A stretch of 64,000 nt of DNA from Muricauda sp. MAR_2010_75. GTDB taxonomy: Bacteria; Bacteroidota; Bacteroidia; Flavobacteriales; Flavobacteriaceae. The stretch covers positions 2,627,501 through 2,691,500 of the forward strand of contig NZ_JQNJ01000001.1 of the NCBI RefSeq assembly GCF_000745185.1. Direction: 5' to 3'. Both the position numbers and the translations under genes were made by a program. This document shows positions 41,595 to 53,708 of the stretch, piece after piece. The notes beneath the pieces are model-generated. The model did no database searches and was not told where the DNA came from. It was given only the letters and a program-made list of their open reading frames with translations. Every line of letters begins with the position of its first letter. The first letter of the stretch is position 1.

Positions 41595-42146
41595 ATGTCT
41601 GAGGTTCTGGAGAAAAAATGGTATGTGGTAAGGGCCGTAAGTGGCCAGGAGAACAAAATCAAAGGCTACATTGAAAGTGAAGTGGAGCGTGCAGGTTTTG
41701 GCGACTACCTTGAGGAAGTTCTTGTGCCTACCGAAAAAGTTGTACAAATCAGAAATGGAAAGAAAATCAACAAAGAAAGGGTTTACTTTCCAGGATATAT
41801 CATGATCAAAGCCAATTTAGGTGGTGAAATGGTGCATATCATCCGTTCCATCACCAATGTAATTGGATTTTTGGGAGAAGTAAAAGGAGGTGACCCCGTT
41901 CCTTTAAGAAAATCGGAGGTGAACCGTATGTTAGGGAAAGTGGATGAGCTGGCTGTCAATACAGACAACGTGGCCATTCCATTTGTGTTGGGAGAAACGG
42001 TTAAGGTTATTGATGGTCCTTTCAACGGATTCAATGGGACTGTTGAGAAAATCAATGAAGAAAAGCGTAAGCTAGAGGTGATGGTGAAAATTTTCGGAAG
42101 AAAGACACCATTGGAACTCAGCTATATGCAGGTAGAGAAGGTATAA
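41595..42146 (+). CDS. nusG: Transcription termination/antitermination protein NusG
   Basis: A 183-residue NusG with the NGN domain (KWYVVRAVSGQENKIKGYIE ... FPGYIMIKANL) and C-terminal KOW domain (FVLGETVKVIDGPFNGFNGTVEKINEEK). Couples RNA polymerase and ribosome. Start 5 bases after the secE stop. An AT-rich repeat separates it from rplK. Confidence 0.97.
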   Translation: MSEVLEKKWYVVRAVSGQENKIKGYIESEVERAGFGDYLEEVLVPTEKVVQIRNGKKINKERVYFPGYIMIKANLGGEMVHIIRSITNVIGFLGEVKGGDPVPLRKSEVNRMLGKVDELAVNTDNVAIPFVLGETVKVIDGPFNGFNGTVEKINEEKRKLEVMVKIFGRKTPLELSYMQVEKV

Positions 42147-42148
42147 AC

Positions 42149-42220
42149 AGATATTAGATGCTAGATATGAGATGTGAGATTGATTGCTTCTCAATACTAG
42201 AATCTAAAATCTCAAGACTA
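42149..42220. repeat. AT-rich repeat between nusG and rplK
   Basis: AGATATTAGATGCTAGATATGAG... and ...CTCAATACTAGAATCTAAAATCTC, word-rich and partly self-complementary. Resembles the 24711-24778 element in the trp operon, and lies in the 144-base gap between nusG and rplK, otherwise empty. Confidence 0.6.
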
Positions 42221-42290
42221 TAAATAGAGCTGTTACATATATAAAGCTGTGTTGCTTCCAATTGACACACTTTAAATTTAATTAGAAACA

Positions 42291-42728
42291 ATGGCAAAAG
42301 AAGTAGATAAGGTAGTTAAATTACAAGTTAGGGGAGGTGCTGCGAACCCATCGCCACCGGTTGGACCCGCCTTAGGTGCTGCTGGTGTTAACATCATGGA
42401 GTTCTGTAAGCAGTTTAATGCGCGTACACAGGACAAGCCGGGCAAAGTATTGCCTGTTGTTATCACCGTTTACAAAGACAAGTCTTTCGACTTTGTTGTA
42501 AAAACACCACCTGCGGCAGTTCAATTGTTGGAAGCGGCTAAGATTAAAAAAGGATCGGGCGAACCTAACAGGGTAAAACCAGGGTCAGTGACATGGGATC
42601 AAGTAAAACAAATCGCCGAAGATAAAATGGTGGATTTGAACGCTTTTACCGTGGAATCTGCAATGAGTATGGTAGCCGGTACGGCAAGATCTATGGGTCT
42701 TAAAGTATCTGGACAAAGACCTTTTTAA
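42291..42728 (+). CDS. rplK: 50S ribosomal protein uL11
   Basis: A 145-residue L11 with the usual N-terminal [32 protein letters not shown] and the C-terminal rRNA-binding domain ([11 protein letters not shown] ... [11 protein letters not shown]). Forms the GTPase centre with L10 and L7/L12. First gene of rplKAJL. Confidence 0.98.
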   Translation: MAKEVDKVVKLQVRGGAANPSPPVGPALGAAGVNIMEFCKQFNARTQDKPGKVLPVVITVYKDKSFDFVVKTPPAAVQLLEAAKIKKGSGEPNRVKPGSVTWDQVKQIAEDKMVDLNAFTVESAMSMVAGTARSMGLKVSGQRPF

Positions 42729-42746
42729 AATCTTAAAGCAATTATA

Positions 42747-43436
42747 ATGGCAAGATTGACAAAAAAGCAAAAAGAGGCCCAGGCCAAAATAGAGAAGAAC
42801 AAACTCTATTCTTTGGATGAGGCATCTTCTTTGATAAAAGAAATTACCAATGTAAAATTTGATGCTTCCATTGACCTTGCAGTTCGTTTGGGTGTAGACC
42901 CAAGAAAGGCAAACCAAATGGTACGTGGCGTTGTTACCCTTCCTCACGGAACTGGTAAAGACGTGAAGGTTTTGGCATTGGTGACCCCAGATAAAGAAGC
43001 AGAAGCTAAAGAAGCGGGTGCTGATTATGTTGGGTTGGACGAATATTTGGATAAAATCAAAGGCGGTTGGACAGACGTTGATGTAATCATCACTATGCCA
43101 AGCGTTATGGGTAAATTAGGTCCATTGGGTCGCGTTTTGGGACCTCGAGGACTAATGCCCAATCCAAAGACCGGAACTGTAACCATGGATGTGGCGAAGG
43201 CTGTATCTGATGTAAAGGCCGGTAAGATTGACTTTAAAGTGGACAAAACGGGAATTGTGCATGCCGCTATCGGTAAAGCTTCATTTTCTGCAGATAAAAT
43301 TGCAGGCAATGCCAAGGAATTGATCGATACCTTGAACAAGCTAAAACCAGCTGCTGCAAAAGGAGTGTACATGAAGAGTATCTACATGTCCAGCACTATG
43401 AGTCCCAGTGTTCAATTAGATCCAAAAGCAGTTTAA
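42747..43436 (+). CDS. rplA: 50S ribosomal protein uL1
   Basis: A 229-residue L1 with [34 protein letters not shown] and [29 protein letters not shown]1 stalk protein; in other bacteria it also represses its own operon by binding the leader. Gap of 18 bases after rplK. Confidence 0.98.
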   Translation: MARLTKKQKEAQAKIEKNKLYSLDEASSLIKEITNVKFDASIDLAVRLGVDPRKANQMVRGVVTLPHGTGKDVKVLALVTPDKEAEAKEAGADYVGLDEYLDKIKGGWTDVDVIITMPSVMGKLGPLGRVLGPRGLMPNPKTGTVTMDVAKAVSDVKAGKIDFKVDKTGIVHAAIGKASFSADKIAGNAKELIDTLNKLKPAAAKGVYMKSIYMSSTMSPSVQLDPKAV

Positions 43437-43462
43437 GTAACTGGTAGCTCAATATTTTAACT

Positions 43463-43981
43463 ATGACAAGAGAAGAAAAAGCAACAGTAATAGAAGATTT
43501 GACTGCACAGTTAGCTGAAAACGCCAATATTTACTTGGCAGATATTTCAGGATTGGATGCCGTTGCCACTTCCAATTTAAGAAGGGCATGTTTTAAGGCC
43601 AATATTAAACTTGCAGTTGTTAAGAACACCTTGCTTGCAAAAGCAATGGAAGCTTCTGATAAGGAATTTGGTGAACTTCCCGGCGTATTGAAAGGAAATA
43701 CATCTATGATGTTTTCCGAAACCGGAAACGCACCTGCGAAACTTATCAAGGACTTTAGAAAGAAATCAGATAGACCTTTGTTGAAAGGAGCCTTTATTGA
43801 AGAGGCAGTTTATATCGGTGACGAGAATTTGGACAAACTTGTAAGTATCAAGTCCAAAGAGGAAGTTATCGGTGATATCATCGGATTGTTGCAATCACCA
43901 GCCAAGAATGTTATTTCTGGACTTAAATCTGGTGGCGGTAAACTGGCCGGTATCCTTAAGACATTATCTGAGAAAGAATAA
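43463..43981 (+). CDS. rplJ: 50S ribosomal protein uL10
   Basis: A 172-residue L10, the base of the L7/L12 stalk: TREEKATVIEDLTAQLAENANIYLADISGLDA, then FKANIKLAVVKNTLLAKAM. No obvious L10-binding kink-turn leader is visible in the 26 bases in front. Confidence 0.97.
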   Translation: MTREEKATVIEDLTAQLAENANIYLADISGLDAVATSNLRRACFKANIKLAVVKNTLLAKAMEASDKEFGELPGVLKGNTSMMFSETGNAPAKLIKDFRKKSDRPLLKGAFIEEAVYIGDENLDKLVSIKSKEEVIGDIIGLLQSPAKNVISGLKSGGGKLAGILKTLSEKE

Positions 43982-44036
43982 TTCGCGCACAATAAACTAA
44001 GTATATTTTTAAACATTTTTATTAAACGATAGAAAA

Positions 44037-44420
44037 ATGGCAGATTTAAAAGATTTTGCAGAACAGTTGGTTAACCTAACAGTAAAAGAGGTAAATGAGT
44101 TGGCCGACATCCTAAAAGAAGAATACGGTATTGAGCCTGCTGCTGCTGCAGTAGCCGTTGCTGGTGGTGCTTCCGCTGGTGGTGGAGAAGGTGAAGCTGC
44201 TGAGGAAAAATCAGAATTTGATGTAATCCTTAAAGCTGCTGGTGCCTCTAAATTGGCAGTAGTTAAACTGGTTAAGGAATTGACCGGTCTTGGACTAAAA
44301 GACGCTAAAGATATCGTTGATAGTGCACCTAAAGCTGTTAAAGAAGGTATTGCTAAAGACGAAGCAGAAGGCATCAAAAAATCATTGGAAGAAGCAGGAG
44401 CAGAAGTTGAGCTTAAATAA
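44037..44420 (+). CDS. rplL: 50S ribosomal protein bL12 (L7/L12)
   Basis: A 127-residue stalk protein with N-terminal dimer helix ([29 protein letters not shown]), an alanine/glycine hinge, and the C-terminal factor-binding domain ([39 protein letters not shown]). Highly biased codons. Confidence 0.98.
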   Translation: MADLKDFAEQLVNLTVKEVNELADILKEEYGIEPAAAAVAVAGGASAGGGEGEAAEEKSEFDVILKAAGASKLAVVKLVKELTGLGLKDAKDIVDSAPKAVKEGIAKDEAEGIKKSLEEAGAEVELK

Positions 44421-44446
44421 TTCGCTTTTACCATAGAAAGTTTGGT

Positions 44447-44477
44447 TAAGGTCTTTCCATTTTTTGGTTAGACCTTA
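44447..44477 (+). other. Hairpin between rplL and rpoB
   Basis: TAAGGTCT (44447-44454) pairs perfectly with AGACCTTA (44470-44477) around a T-rich loop; no T-run follows. In E. coli the same gap has a partial terminator and an RNase III site that lower rpoB relative to rplL; a like role is inferred. Confidence 0.6.
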
Positions 44478-44550
44478 GCCTATTTATATAAGGAGTGTAT
44501 AAAGCCGTACACTAACCCACATAATATTCACGATCAAAATTTGTCCATTG

Positions 44551-47500
44551 ATGTTCACAAACACTACTGAAAGAGTAAATTTCGCATCTGCTAAGAACAT
44601 ACCGGATTACCCGGATTTCTTGGACATTCAGATAAAATCGTTCCAAGACTTTTTTCAGCTTGAAACAAAATCTGATGAAAGAGGAAACGAAGGTCTCTAC
44701 AATACCTTCATGGAGAATTTTCCAATTACTGACACCAGAAACCAATTTGTACTTGAGTTTTTGGATTACTTCATAGATCCACCCAGATATTCCATCCAAG
44801 AATGTATTGAGCGTGGACTTACCTATAGCGTTCCCTTAAAGGCACGTTTAAAATTATACTGTACCGATCCAGAGCACGAAGATTTTGAAACCATCGTGCA
44901 GGATGTGTACTTGGGAACAATTCCATACATGACGCCTAGTGGAACCTTTGTGATCAATGGTGCCGAAAGAGTAGTGGTTTCCCAATTGCACCGATCTCCA
45001 GGGGTTTTCTTTGGACAGTCGTTCCACGCGAACGGTACAAAATTGTATTCAGCCCGGGTAATTCCTTTCAAGGGATCTTGGATTGAATTTGCTACCGATA
45101 TCAATGGTGTAATGTACGCTTACATTGATCGGAAGAAAAAGTTGCCGGTAACCACCCTTTTCCGTGCCATTGGATTTGAAAGGGATAAGGATATTTTGGA
45201 AATCTTCGATCTATCCGAAGAAGTAAAAGTTTCCAAAGCCGGACTTAAAAAAGTATTGGGCCGCAAATTGGCCGCCAGGGTGTTGAACACATGGCATGAA
45301 GATTTCGTGGACGAGGATACCGGAGAAGTGGTTTCCATCGAACGTAACGAGATCATCCTTGATCGTGATACCGTTTTGGAAAAAGAGCACGTGGATGAAA
45401 TCATTGATGCCGACGTGAAGACCATTCTACTTCACAAGGAAAACAATGCGCAGTCAGACTATGCCATTATCCACAACACATTGCAAAAAGACCCTACCAA
45501 CTCAGAAAAAGAAGCGGTAGAGCATATCTATAGACAATTGCGTAATGCTGAGCCGCCAGATGAAGAGACCGCTCGTGGCATTATCGAGAAATTGTTCTTC
45601 TCCGATCAACGTTACTCTTTGGGTGAGGTAGGTCGTTACAGAATGAACAAGAAATTGGGCTTGGACATTGGTATGGACAAAGAGGTTCTTACCAAAGAAG
45701 ATATCATCACCATCATCAAGTATTTGATTGAGTTGATCAACTCCAAAGCGGAGATTGATGATATCGATCACTTGTCCAACCGACGTGTACGTACTGTGGG
45801 CGAGCAATTGTCCTCTCAGTTTGGTGTAGGTTTGGCACGTATGGCACGTACCATTCGTGAGCGTATGAACGTTCGTGACAACGAGGTATTTACCCCGATT
45901 GACCTGATCAACGCAAAGACCTTGTCTTCTGTGATCAACTCCTTCTTCGGAACCAATCAGTTGTCCCAGTTCATGGACCAGACCAACCCATTGGCTGAGA
46001 TTACACACAAAAGAAGATTATCCGCCCTTGGACCAGGTGGTCTTTCCCGTGAAAGAGCCGGATTCGAGGTGCGTGACGTTCACTATACCCACTACGGAAG
46101 ATTGTGTCCTATTGAGACCCCTGAAGGACCAAACATTGGTTTGATCTCTTCCCTTTCCGTATTTGCGAAGGTGAACAATATGGGCTTCTTGGAAACCCCT
46201 TATCGTAAAGTTGAGAATGGAAAAGTAGATACGAAAAACCATATCTACTTGAGTGCAGAGGAAGAAGAGGGAATGAAGATTGCCCAAGCCAACATTCCAT
46301 TGGCCAAGGATGGAACCATTGAAAGGGAAAAAGTAATTGCCCGTGAAGAAGGTGATTTTCCTGTGGTGGATCCTGCTGAAATTCAATATACCGATGTTGC
46401 TCCCAACCAGATTGCATCCATCTCCGCTTCCTTGATCCCATTTTTGGAGCATGATGATGCAAACCGTGCTTTGATGGGCTCCAACATGATGCGTCAGGCT
46501 GTACCCTTGTTGCGTCCAGATTCGCCAATCGTGGGTACTGGTTTGGAAAGACAGGTGGCTACAGATTCTCGAGTATTGATCAATGCCGAAGGCGATGGTG
46601 TCGTGGAATATGTGGATGCGCAGAAAATCACCATTAAATATGATAGAACCGAGGAAGAGCGCTTGGTAAGCTTCGAAGAAGATTCCAAGACCTACGATTT
46701 GGTGAAGTTTAGAAAAACCAACCAAGGTACCAGCATCAACTTGAAGCCTATCGTTAAAAAAGGCGATAAGGTGAAAAAAGGTCAGGTACTTTGTGAAGGG
46801 TACGCTACTGAAAAAGGTGAATTGGCCTTGGGTAGAAACATGAAGGTGGCCTTCATGCCGTGGAAAGGATACAACTTTGAGGATGCCATCGTAATCTCTG
46901 AAAAAGTGGTTCGTGAGGATATTTTTACCTCCATCCACATTGATGAGTACGCGCTTGAAGTTAGGGATACCAAGTTGGGTGCTGAAGAGTTGACCAATGA
47001 TATTCCAAACGTTTCCGAAGAAGCTACCAAAGATTTGGACGAGTACGGTATGATTCGTATCGGTGCCGAAGTGAAGCCTGGTGATATTTTGATCGGTAAG
47101 ATCACCCCTAAAGGTGAATCTGATCCTACTCCGGAAGAAAAACTGTTGCGTGCCATCTTTGGTGACAAGGCCGGTGACGTAAAAGATGCTTCCTTGAAAG
47201 CTTCTCCATCATTGAGTGGAGTTGTTATCGATAAGAAATTGTTCTCACGTTCCATCAAAGACAAGAGAAAACGTTCCGAAGATAAAGAGGCTATCTCAAG
47301 ATTGGAGATGGACTACGAAGTGAAATTCCAACAATTGAAAGATGTATTGATTGAGAAATTGTTTGGATTGATCAACGGTAAAACATCACAAGGTGTTATC
47401 AACGATTTGGGTGAAGAAGTACTTCCAAAAGGAAAGAAATACACCATTAAAATGTTGAACGCTGTTGATGATTTTGCCCACTTGGTAGGTGGTAGCTGGA

Positions 47501-48360
47501 CAACGGATGACGATACCAATGCTTTGGTGGCCGATTTGTTGCACAACTACAAAATCAAGTTGAACGACATTCAAGGAAACCTAAGAAGGGATAAGTTCAC
47601 CATCTCTGTTGGAGATGAACTTCCCGCCGGTATCATGAAGTTGGCTAAGGTCTATATCGCCAAAAAACGTAAGCTGAAAGTAGGTGATAAAATGGCGGGT
47701 CGTCACGGTAACAAAGGTATCGTGGCACGAATTGTTCGTCAAGAAGACATGCCGTTCTTGGAAGATGGAACCCCTGTGGATATCGTATTGAACCCACTAG
47801 GTGTACCTTCAAGGATGAACATTGGTCAGATTTACGAAACCGTTTTGGGTTGGGCCGGACAGAAATTGGGCCAGAAATATGGAACTCCAATTTTTGATGG
47901 TGCCACGTTGGACGAGATCAACGAGCTTACCGATAAAGCGGGTGTACCTAGATTTGGACATACCCACCTTTACGACGGTGGAACAGGTCAACGTTTTGAC
48001 CAAGCTGCTACCGTTGGGGTGATCTATATGTTGAAATTGGGTCACATGGTAGACGATAAAATGCACGCACGTTCCATTGGACCATACTCATTGATCACAC
48101 AACAACCATTGGGTGGTAAAGCCCAGTTTGGTGGTCAGCGTTTTGGTGAGATGGAGGTTTGGGCATTGGAAGCCTACGGTGCTTCATCAACCCTACGTGA
48201 AATCTTGACCGTGAAGTCGGATGACGTTATCGGAAGAGCCAAGACCTATGAATCCATTGTAAAAGGCGAGACCATGCCAGAACCTGGATTACCAGAATCT
48301 TTCAACGTATTGATGCACGAACTTAAAGGTTTGGGCTTGGATATCAGATTGGAAGAGTAG
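44551..48360 (+). CDS. rpoB: RNA polymerase beta subunit
   Basis: A 1269-residue beta subunit from ATG 44551 (a TTG one codon earlier is also in frame). The fork and rifampicin pocket near residues 467-500 ([29 protein letters not shown]) shows sensitive-type residues: D and Q of the FMDQ segment, H of THKRR and S before ALGPGG. Later parts include the GEKAGDVKD-region and the C-terminal clamp ([13 protein letters not shown]). Followed 38 bases on by rpoC. Confidence 0.99.
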   Translation: MFTNTTERVNFASAKNIPDYPDFLDIQIKSFQDFFQLETKSDERGNEGLYNTFMENFPITDTRNQFVLEFLDYFIDPPRYSIQECIERGLTYSVPLKARLKLYCTDPEHEDFETIVQDVYLGTIPYMTPSGTFVINGAERVVVSQLHRSPGVFFGQSFHANGTKLYSARVIPFKGSWIEFATDINGVMYAYIDRKKKLPVTTLFRAIGFERDKDILEIFDLSEEVKVSKAGLKKVLGRKLAARVLNTWHEDFVDEDTGEVVSIERNEIILDRDTVLEKEHVDEIIDADVKTILLHKENNAQSDYAIIHNTLQKDPTNSEKEAVEHIYRQLRNAEPPDEETARGIIEKLFFSDQRYSLGEVGRYRMNKKLGLDIGMDKEVLTKEDIITIIKYLIELINSKAEIDDIDHLSNRRVRTVGEQLSSQFGVGLARMARTIRERMNVRDNEVFTPIDLINAKTLSSVINSFFGTNQLSQFMDQTNPLAEITHKRRLSALGPGGLSRERAGFEVRDVHYTHYGRLCPIETPEGPNIGLISSLSVFAKVNNMGFLETPYRKVENGKVDTKNHIYLSAEEEEGMKIAQANIPLAKDGTIEREKVIAREEGDFPVVDPAEIQYTDVAPNQIASISASLIPFLEHDDANRALMGSNMMRQAVPLLRPDSPIVGTGLERQVATDSRVLINAEGDGVVEYVDAQKITIKYDRTEEERLVSFEEDSKTYDLVKFRKTNQGTSINLKPIVKKGDKVKKGQVLCEGYATEKGELALGRNMKVAFMPWKGYNFEDAIVISEKVVREDIFTSIHIDEYALEVRDTKLGAEELTNDIPNVSEEATKDLDEYGMIRIGAEVKPGDILIGKITPKGESDPTPEEKLLRAIFGDKAGDVKDASLKASPSLSGVVIDKKLFSRSIKDKRKRSEDKEAISRLEMDYEVKFQQLKDVLIEKLFGLINGKTSQGVINDLGEEVLPKGKKYTIKMLNAVDDFAHLVGGSWTTDDDTNALVADLLHNYKIKLNDIQGNLRRDKFTISVGDELPAGIMKLAKVYIAKKRKLKVGDKMAGRHGNKGIVARIVRQEDMPFLEDGTPVDIVLNPLGVPSRMNIGQIYETVLGWAGQKLGQKYGTPIFDGATLDEINELTDKAGVPRFGHTHLYDGGTGQRFDQAATVGVIYMLKLGHMVDDKMHARSIGPYSLITQQPLGGKAQFGGQRFGEMEVWALEAYGASSTLREILTVKSDDVIGRAKTYESIVKGETMPEPGLPESFNVLMHELKGLGLDIRLEE

Positions 48361-48398
48361 AACACTATTTACATTAATTATATCATCACCATATTGTT

Positions 48399-51300
48399 AT
48401 GGCTAGAATAAAAGATAATAACGCACCAAAAAGGTTCAATAAAATTTCCATAGGATTGGCCTCGCCAGAGTCAATCTTGGCCGAGTCCCGTGGCGAGGTA
48501 TTGAAGCCTGAAACTATTAACTATAGAACGCACAAACCAGAGCGTGATGGATTGTTCTGCGAGCGTATCTTCGGTCCTGTTAAGGATTACGAATGTGCCT
48601 GTGGAAAGTATAAGCGTATCCGTTATCGTGGTATCGTTTGTGACCGTTGTGGTGTTGAAGTAACGGAGAAAAAAGTACGTAGAGACCGTGTGGGGCACAT
48701 CAACTTGGTGGTTCCCGTGGCGCATATCTGGTACTTCCGTTCACTGCCAAACAAAATAGGATACCTTTTGGGATTGCCTTCCAAAAAGTTGGATATGATC
48801 ATTTACTACGAAAGGTATGTGGTCATCCAGCCTGGTAATGCCAAAGGTCCAGAAGGTGAAGAGATCCAAAAAATGGATTTCTTGACCGAAGAGGAATATT
48901 TGAACATCTTGGAGTCCCTTCCTTCGGAAAATCAATATTTGGAGGATAATGACCCCAATAAGTTCATTGCTAAAATGGGCGCCGAATGTTTGATTGACCT
49001 ATTGTCCCGAATCGATTTGGAACAATTGTCATACGAACTTCGTCACAAAGCCAATACAGAGACATCAAAGCAGCGTAAAACCGAGGCCTTGAAACGTCTT
49101 CAAGTTGTTGAGGCCTTGCGGGAATCCCAAGGAAACAGGGAAAACAACCCTGAGTGGATGATCATGAAGGTGATTCCGGTGATTCCACCAGAATTGCGCC
49201 CATTGGTGCCATTGGATGGTGGTCGTTTCGCCACTTCGGATTTGAACGACTTGTACCGTAGGGTAATCATTCGTAATAACCGTTTGAAGCGTTTGATGGA
49301 AATCAAGGCGCCAGAGGTGATTTTGAGGAACGAAAAACGTATGCTTCAGGAAGCTGTGGATTCTCTTTTTGATAACACAAGAAAAGCCTCTGCGGTTAAA
49401 ACTGAATCGAACAGACCCTTAAAATCCCTTTCAGATTCCTTGAAAGGGAAACAAGGTCGTTTCCGTCAAAACCTTTTGGGTAAACGTGTGGATTACTCTG
49501 CGCGTTCCGTAATCGTTGTTGGACCGGAAATGAAATTGTATGAATGTGGTCTTCCAAAAGATATGGCAGCCGAACTTTACAAGCCTTTCATCATCCGTAA
49601 GTTGATTGAAAGAGGTATTGTAAAGACCGTTAAATCTGCCAAGAAGATTATTGACAAAAAGGAGCCTGTAGTTTGGGATATCCTTGAAAATGTCCTTAAA
49701 GGACACCCTGTATTGTTGAACCGGGCCCCCACATTGCACCGATTGGGTATCCAAGCGTTCCAGCCTAAACTTATTGAAGGTAAGGCGATTCGTTTGCACC
49801 CATTGGCCTGTACCGCATTTAACGCGGATTTTGATGGGGACCAGATGGCAGTTCACTTGCCATTGGGACCAGAGGCCATTTTGGAAGCGCAACTGTTGAT
49901 GTTGGCTTCTCAGAACATCCTTAACCCAGCCAACGGTTCTCCGATTACCGTACCTTCCCAGGACATGGTTTTGGGATTGTATTATATGACCAAGGAGAAG
50001 AAGTCCACCAAAGAAGAGCCTGTATTGGGTGAAGGACTTACTTTCTATTCTTCGGAAGAAGTGGAGATTGCCTTTAACGAGCGGAAGGTTGCGTTGAACG
50101 CAGGTATCAAAGTTAGGGCGAAGGACTTTAACGAAGCCGGTGAATTGGTCAATCAAATTATTGAGACCACAGTAGGTCGTGTATTGTTCAACACGGTTGT
50201 GCCAGAACAAGCAGGGTTCATCAATCAAGTATTGAACAAGAAAGCCCTTCGAAACATTATCGGGGACATTCTTGCTGTTACCGATGTTCCCACCACGGCT
50301 GAATTCTTGGATAAAATCAAGTCCATGGGATATGATTTCGCCTTTAAAGGAGGGTTGTCCTTCAGTTTGGGAGATATCATCATTCCAGCGGAAAAACAAG
50401 ATATGATCAATGATGCAAATGAGCAGGTTGATGGTATTATGATGAACTATAACATGGGTCTTATCACCAATAACGAGCGATATAACCAGGTTATTGATGT
50501 TTGGACTTCAACCAACGCTATGTTGACCGAATTGGCCATGAAGCGAATTCGCGAGGATAAACAAGGATTCAACTCGGTGTATATGATGTTGGATTCTGGC
50601 GCGAGGGGTTCCAAAGAGCAGATTCGTCAGTTGACCGGTATGCGTGGATTGATGGCTAAGCCTAAGAAATCCACTGCAGGTGGTGGTGAAATTATTGAAA
50701 ACCCGATTCTTTCGAACTTTAAGGAAGGGTTGTCCATTTTGGAATACTTTATCTCTACCCACGGTGCGCGTAAAGGTCTTGCGGATACCGCTTTGAAAAC
50801 TGCGGATGCTGGATACTTGACCCGTCGTTTGGTGGATGTTTCCCAAGATGTAATTATCAATATTGAGGACTGTGGTACACTTCGAGGAATTGAAGTTGAA
50901 CCATTGAAGAAGAACGAAGAAATTGTTGAATCCCTTGGAGAGCGAATCTTAGGTAGGGTTTCATTGCATGATGTCTATAATCCGTTGACAGAGGAATTGG
51001 TTCTTAAAGCTGGTCAAGAAATCTCTGAAGCTGATGTAAAACGTGTTGAAGCCGCTCCAATTGAGAAAGTTGAAGTACGATCCGCCTTAACGTGTGAGGC
51101 GCCTCAGGGAATCTGTGCAAAATGCTACGGTAGGAACTTGGCCACCAATAAAATGGTGCAGCGAGGAGAAGCTGTTGGTGTTGTTGCTGCACAATCCATT
51201 GGTGAGCCCGGTACACAGTTGACCTTGCGTACCTTCCACGTGGGTGGTATTGCAGGAAACATTTCCGAAGACAATAAATTGGAATCCAAATTTGATGGTA

Positions 51301-52697
51301 TAGCCGAAATCGAGGATCTACGATTGGTTGAAGGAGAAAACAGTGAAGGTGGAAAAACCAACATCGTTATTTCCCGAACCTCTGAAATCAAGATTGTGGA
51401 TGCCAAAACAGGAATAACATTGAGCACCAATAACATTCCTTATGGTTCCCAATTGTTCATTAAGAATGGCGCTAAGATCAGTAAAGGAACCTTGATTTGT
51501 CAATGGGATCCGTACAACGGTGTCATTGTTTCTGAGTTCACAGGGCAAATAGCCTATGAAAATATTGAGCAAGGGGTTACCTATCAGGTTGAAATCGATG
51601 AGCAAACCGGTTTCCAAGAAAAAGTAATTTCTGAATCAAGAAACAAGAAATTGATTCCAACCCTGTTGATCAAGGACGGTAAAGGAGAAACTCTACGTTC
51701 TTATAACTTGCCAGTTGGCTCCCACTTGATGGTGGACGACGGGGAGAAAATTAAGGAAGGTAAGATTTTGGTGAAAATACCACGTAAATCAGCCAAAGCA
51801 GGAGATATTACAGGTGGTCTTCCAAGGGTAACCGAGTTGTTCGAGGCTCGTAACCCATCCAACCCAGCTGTTGTTTCTGAAATTGATGGTGTGGTTTCCT
51901 TCGGTAAGATCAAGAGAGGTAACCGAGAAATCATCATCGAATCCAAAACCGGTGAGGTGAAGAAGTACTTGGTGAAACTTTCCAACCAGATTTTGGTGCA
52001 GGAGAACGACTACGTTCGCGCTGGTATGCCATTGTCAGATGGTTCTATTACGCCAGAGGATATCTTGGCAATCAAAGGACCATCTGCTGTTCAGCAGTAT
52101 TTGGTGAACGAGGTTCAAGAGGTGTACCGTTTGCAAGGTGTGAAAATCAATGATAAACACTTTGAAGTTGTGGTACGTCAAATGATGCGTAAGGTAAAAA
52201 TCGAGGATTCTGGAGATACCACTTTCTTGGAAAATCAATTGGTGCACAAAGACGACTTTATCAATGAGAACGATGAAATCTACGGTAAAAAAGTTGTTGA
52301 AGAAGCCGGAGATTCAGAAAGATTGAAGCCAGGACAGATTATTACCGCCCGTGAATTGAGGGATGAGAACTCTATTCTACGAAGAGAGGACAAGACCTTG
52401 GTAACGGCAAGGGATGCGGTTGCCGCTACGGCTACTCCAATCCTGCAAGGTATTACAAGAGCGTCGTTGCAGACCAAATCATTTATCTCTGCTGCATCGT
52501 TCCAGGAAACCACCAAAGTGTTGAACGAAGCTGCCGTAAGCGGTAAAGTAGATACACTGGAAGGATTGAAGGAGAATGTAATTGTTGGACACAAGATTCC
52601 TGCCGGTACCGGTATGAGGGATTATGATAGCATCATCGTAGGATCCAAAGAGGAGTACGATGAAATCATGGCCCGAAAAGAGGAATTTAAGTTCTAA
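48399..52697 (+). CDS. rpoC: RNA polymerase beta' subunit
   Basis: A 1432-residue beta' with the N-terminal zinc finger ([22 protein letters not shown], about 67-88), the catalytic [12 protein letters not shown] near 473-484, the second zinc site ([17 protein letters not shown]), the trigger-loop region ([16 protein letters not shown]) and the C-terminal [19 protein letters not shown]. Full length, intact. Confidence 0.99.
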   Translation: MARIKDNNAPKRFNKISIGLASPESILAESRGEVLKPETINYRTHKPERDGLFCERIFGPVKDYECACGKYKRIRYRGIVCDRCGVEVTEKKVRRDRVGHINLVVPVAHIWYFRSLPNKIGYLLGLPSKKLDMIIYYERYVVIQPGNAKGPEGEEIQKMDFLTEEEYLNILESLPSENQYLEDNDPNKFIAKMGAECLIDLLSRIDLEQLSYELRHKANTETSKQRKTEALKRLQVVEALRESQGNRENNPEWMIMKVIPVIPPELRPLVPLDGGRFATSDLNDLYRRVIIRNNRLKRLMEIKAPEVILRNEKRMLQEAVDSLFDNTRKASAVKTESNRPLKSLSDSLKGKQGRFRQNLLGKRVDYSARSVIVVGPEMKLYECGLPKDMAAELYKPFIIRKLIERGIVKTVKSAKKIIDKKEPVVWDILENVLKGHPVLLNRAPTLHRLGIQAFQPKLIEGKAIRLHPLACTAFNADFDGDQMAVHLPLGPEAILEAQLLMLASQNILNPANGSPITVPSQDMVLGLYYMTKEKKSTKEEPVLGEGLTFYSSEEVEIAFNERKVALNAGIKVRAKDFNEAGELVNQIIETTVGRVLFNTVVPEQAGFINQVLNKKALRNIIGDILAVTDVPTTAEFLDKIKSMGYDFAFKGGLSFSLGDIIIPAEKQDMINDANEQVDGIMMNYNMGLITNNERYNQVIDVWTSTNAMLTELAMKRIREDKQGFNSVYMMLDSGARGSKEQIRQLTGMRGLMAKPKKSTAGGGEIIENPILSNFKEGLSILEYFISTHGARKGLADTALKTADAGYLTRRLVDVSQDVIINIEDCGTLRGIEVEPLKKNEEIVESLGERILGRVSLHDVYNPLTEELVLKAGQEISEADVKRVEAAPIEKVEVRSALTCEAPQGICAKCYGRNLATNKMVQRGEAVGVVAAQSIGEPGTQLTLRTFHVGGIAGNISEDNKLESKFDGIAEIEDLRLVEGENSEGGKTNIVISRTSEIKIVDAKTGITLSTNNIPYGSQLFIKNGAKISKGTLICQWDPYNGVIVSEFTGQIAYENIEQGVTYQVEIDEQTGFQEKVISESRNKKLIPTLLIKDGKGETLRSYNLPVGSHLMVDDGEKIKEGKILVKIPRKSAKAGDITGGLPRVTELFEARNPSNPAVVSEIDGVVSFGKIKRGNREIIIESKTGEVKKYLVKLSNQILVQENDYVRAGMPLSDGSITPEDILAIKGPSAVQQYLVNEVQEVYRLQGVKINDKHFEVVVRQMMRKVKIEDSGDTTFLENQLVHKDDFINENDEIYGKKVVEEAGDSERLKPGQIITARELRDENSILRREDKTLVTARDAVAATATPILQGITRASLQTKSFISAASFQETTKVLNEAAVSGKVDTLEGLKENVIVGHKIPAGTGMRDYDSIIVGSKEEYDEIMARKEEFKF

Positions 52698-52708
52698 TTA
52701 TAAAATAA

Positions 52709-52745
52709 GCAAAACCCTGGCCTCACCGTCAGGGTTTTCTTTTAT
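52709..52745 (+). terminator. Terminator after rpoC
   Basis: AAAACCCTG (52711-52719) pairs with CAGGGTTTT (52730-52738), followed by CTTTTATT. Ends the rpoBC transcript 12 bases after the stop. Confidence 0.9.
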
Positions 52746-52765
52746 TATTTTGAAACGTAAGTATC

Positions 52766-53083
52766 ATGGCTGACAACAAGCAAGATCAAAAACAAAAGCA
52801 AATCAATATAGAGTTGGATGAGAAGACCGCAGAAGGGATTTATTCCAATTTGGCAATTATCAACCACTCTGCATCAGAGTTTGTGGTTGATTTTATTAGC
52901 ATGATGCCCGGTGCTCCCAAGGCAAAGGTGAAAAGCAGAATTGTGTTGACGCCACAACATGCCAAAAAGTTCTTAAAGGCATTGAGCGACAATGTGGCCC
53001 GTTTTGAACAGGCACATGGTCCCATTCAAGATTACGAACAACCTTCTATTCCGTTGAATTTTGGACCAACAGGAGAAGCATAA
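52766..53083 (+). CDS. DUF3467-family protein
   Basis: A 105-residue protein: a charged lysine/glutamine start (DNKQDQKQKQINIELDEKTAEG), IYSNLAIINHSASEFVVDFISMMPGAPKAKVKSRIVLTPQHAKKFLKAL, then a proline-rich tail. DUF3467 is widespread and uncharacterised. The position right behind rpoC is conserved in Bacteroidota, so a link to transcription is possible but unproven; a terminator separates the two here. Confidence 0.9.
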   Translation: MADNKQDQKQKQINIELDEKTAEGIYSNLAIINHSASEFVVDFISMMPGAPKAKVKSRIVLTPQHAKKFLKALSDNVARFEQAHGPIQDYEQPSIPLNFGPTGEA

Positions 53084-53120
53084 AAAAAGGCCCTGATTTT
53101 TAAATCAGGGCCTTTTTATT
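53084..53120. terminator. Bidirectional terminator between DUF3467 and membrane-protein genes
   Basis: AAAAAGGCCCTGATT pairs with the complementary TCAGGGCCTTTTT around TTTAAA, with T-runs on both strands. Serves the plus-strand DUF3467 gene and the convergent gene at 53131. Confidence 0.92.
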
Positions 53121-53130
53121 TTATGAGGTA

Positions 53131-53562
53131 TCATTTCAACCAACCTTTTTGAATGCCCTGTTTTGAAAAGAAAATCAGATAGATTCCTATAATCACTACA
53201 ATAATGGGCATGGTATAGGTAGATGGCCCAAATGCTTCAACCGCGCCAGAAATAAAAAGCCAATGGATGAACTGCGCCACGGCGGTTATCAATGAAACAA
53301 TAAAAAGAGGCTTAGCCCATTTCTTGCATAGCAAAAGCCCAATTGAGCCAATTAATCCTGTGAAAACTGCAAGGGCAAAGGCTGCAGTGGCCCAAGCTGG
53401 AATACCTTCAAAAGCTTCACGTTGGGCTTGGTCCATACTTTCTAAAATAGCTACTTGGTTAAAAGCTTGATTGAGATAGTTAAAAACACCCATTAAATTC
53501 CATAGAAGCGCGATAACGCTAACCACCCAGAACCAAACAGGCGGTTTTGCAGATGTATTCAT
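53131..53562 (-). CDS. Uncharacterised four-helix membrane protein
   Basis: A 143-residue protein with four hydrophobic segments (about 9-28, 53-76, 83-102, 112-131): VWFWVVSVIALLWNLMGVFNYL, ATAAFALAVFTGLIGSIGLLL, PLFIVSLITAVAQFIHWLFI and MPIIVVIIGIYLIFF. The tryptophan-rich first helix and the C-terminal KQGIQKGWLK recur in related small flavobacterial proteins. Function unknown; single-gene unit. Confidence 0.8.
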   Translation of the reverse strand: MNTSAKPPVWFWVVSVIALLWNLMGVFNYLNQAFNQVAILESMDQAQREAFEGIPAWATAAFALAVFTGLIGSIGLLLCKKWAKPLFIVSLITAVAQFIHWLFISGAVEAFGPSTYTMPIIVVIIGIYLIFFSKQGIQKGWLK

Positions 53563-53708
53563 AATTCTTTTATTTATTGGTTATCCTCTACAAAGTACAA
53601 AAAAATGACATACATCTCTTCCAAAGAATTCATTTTCAGAAGAATATGGGTTCAAATAACTTTTACAAAGTGAGCTGGGAAGTTGCTGGAAAAGCTTGGA
53701 ATCAACCT

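Noticed and set aside
45951..46060. Rifampicin-resistance substitutions in rpoB
   Set aside because: The pocket residues read as sensitive type (FMDQ, THKRR, S before ALGPGG).
46018..46938. 306-codon open frame antisense to rpoB
   Set aside because: Low-complexity shadow of rpoB codons with no protein-like features.
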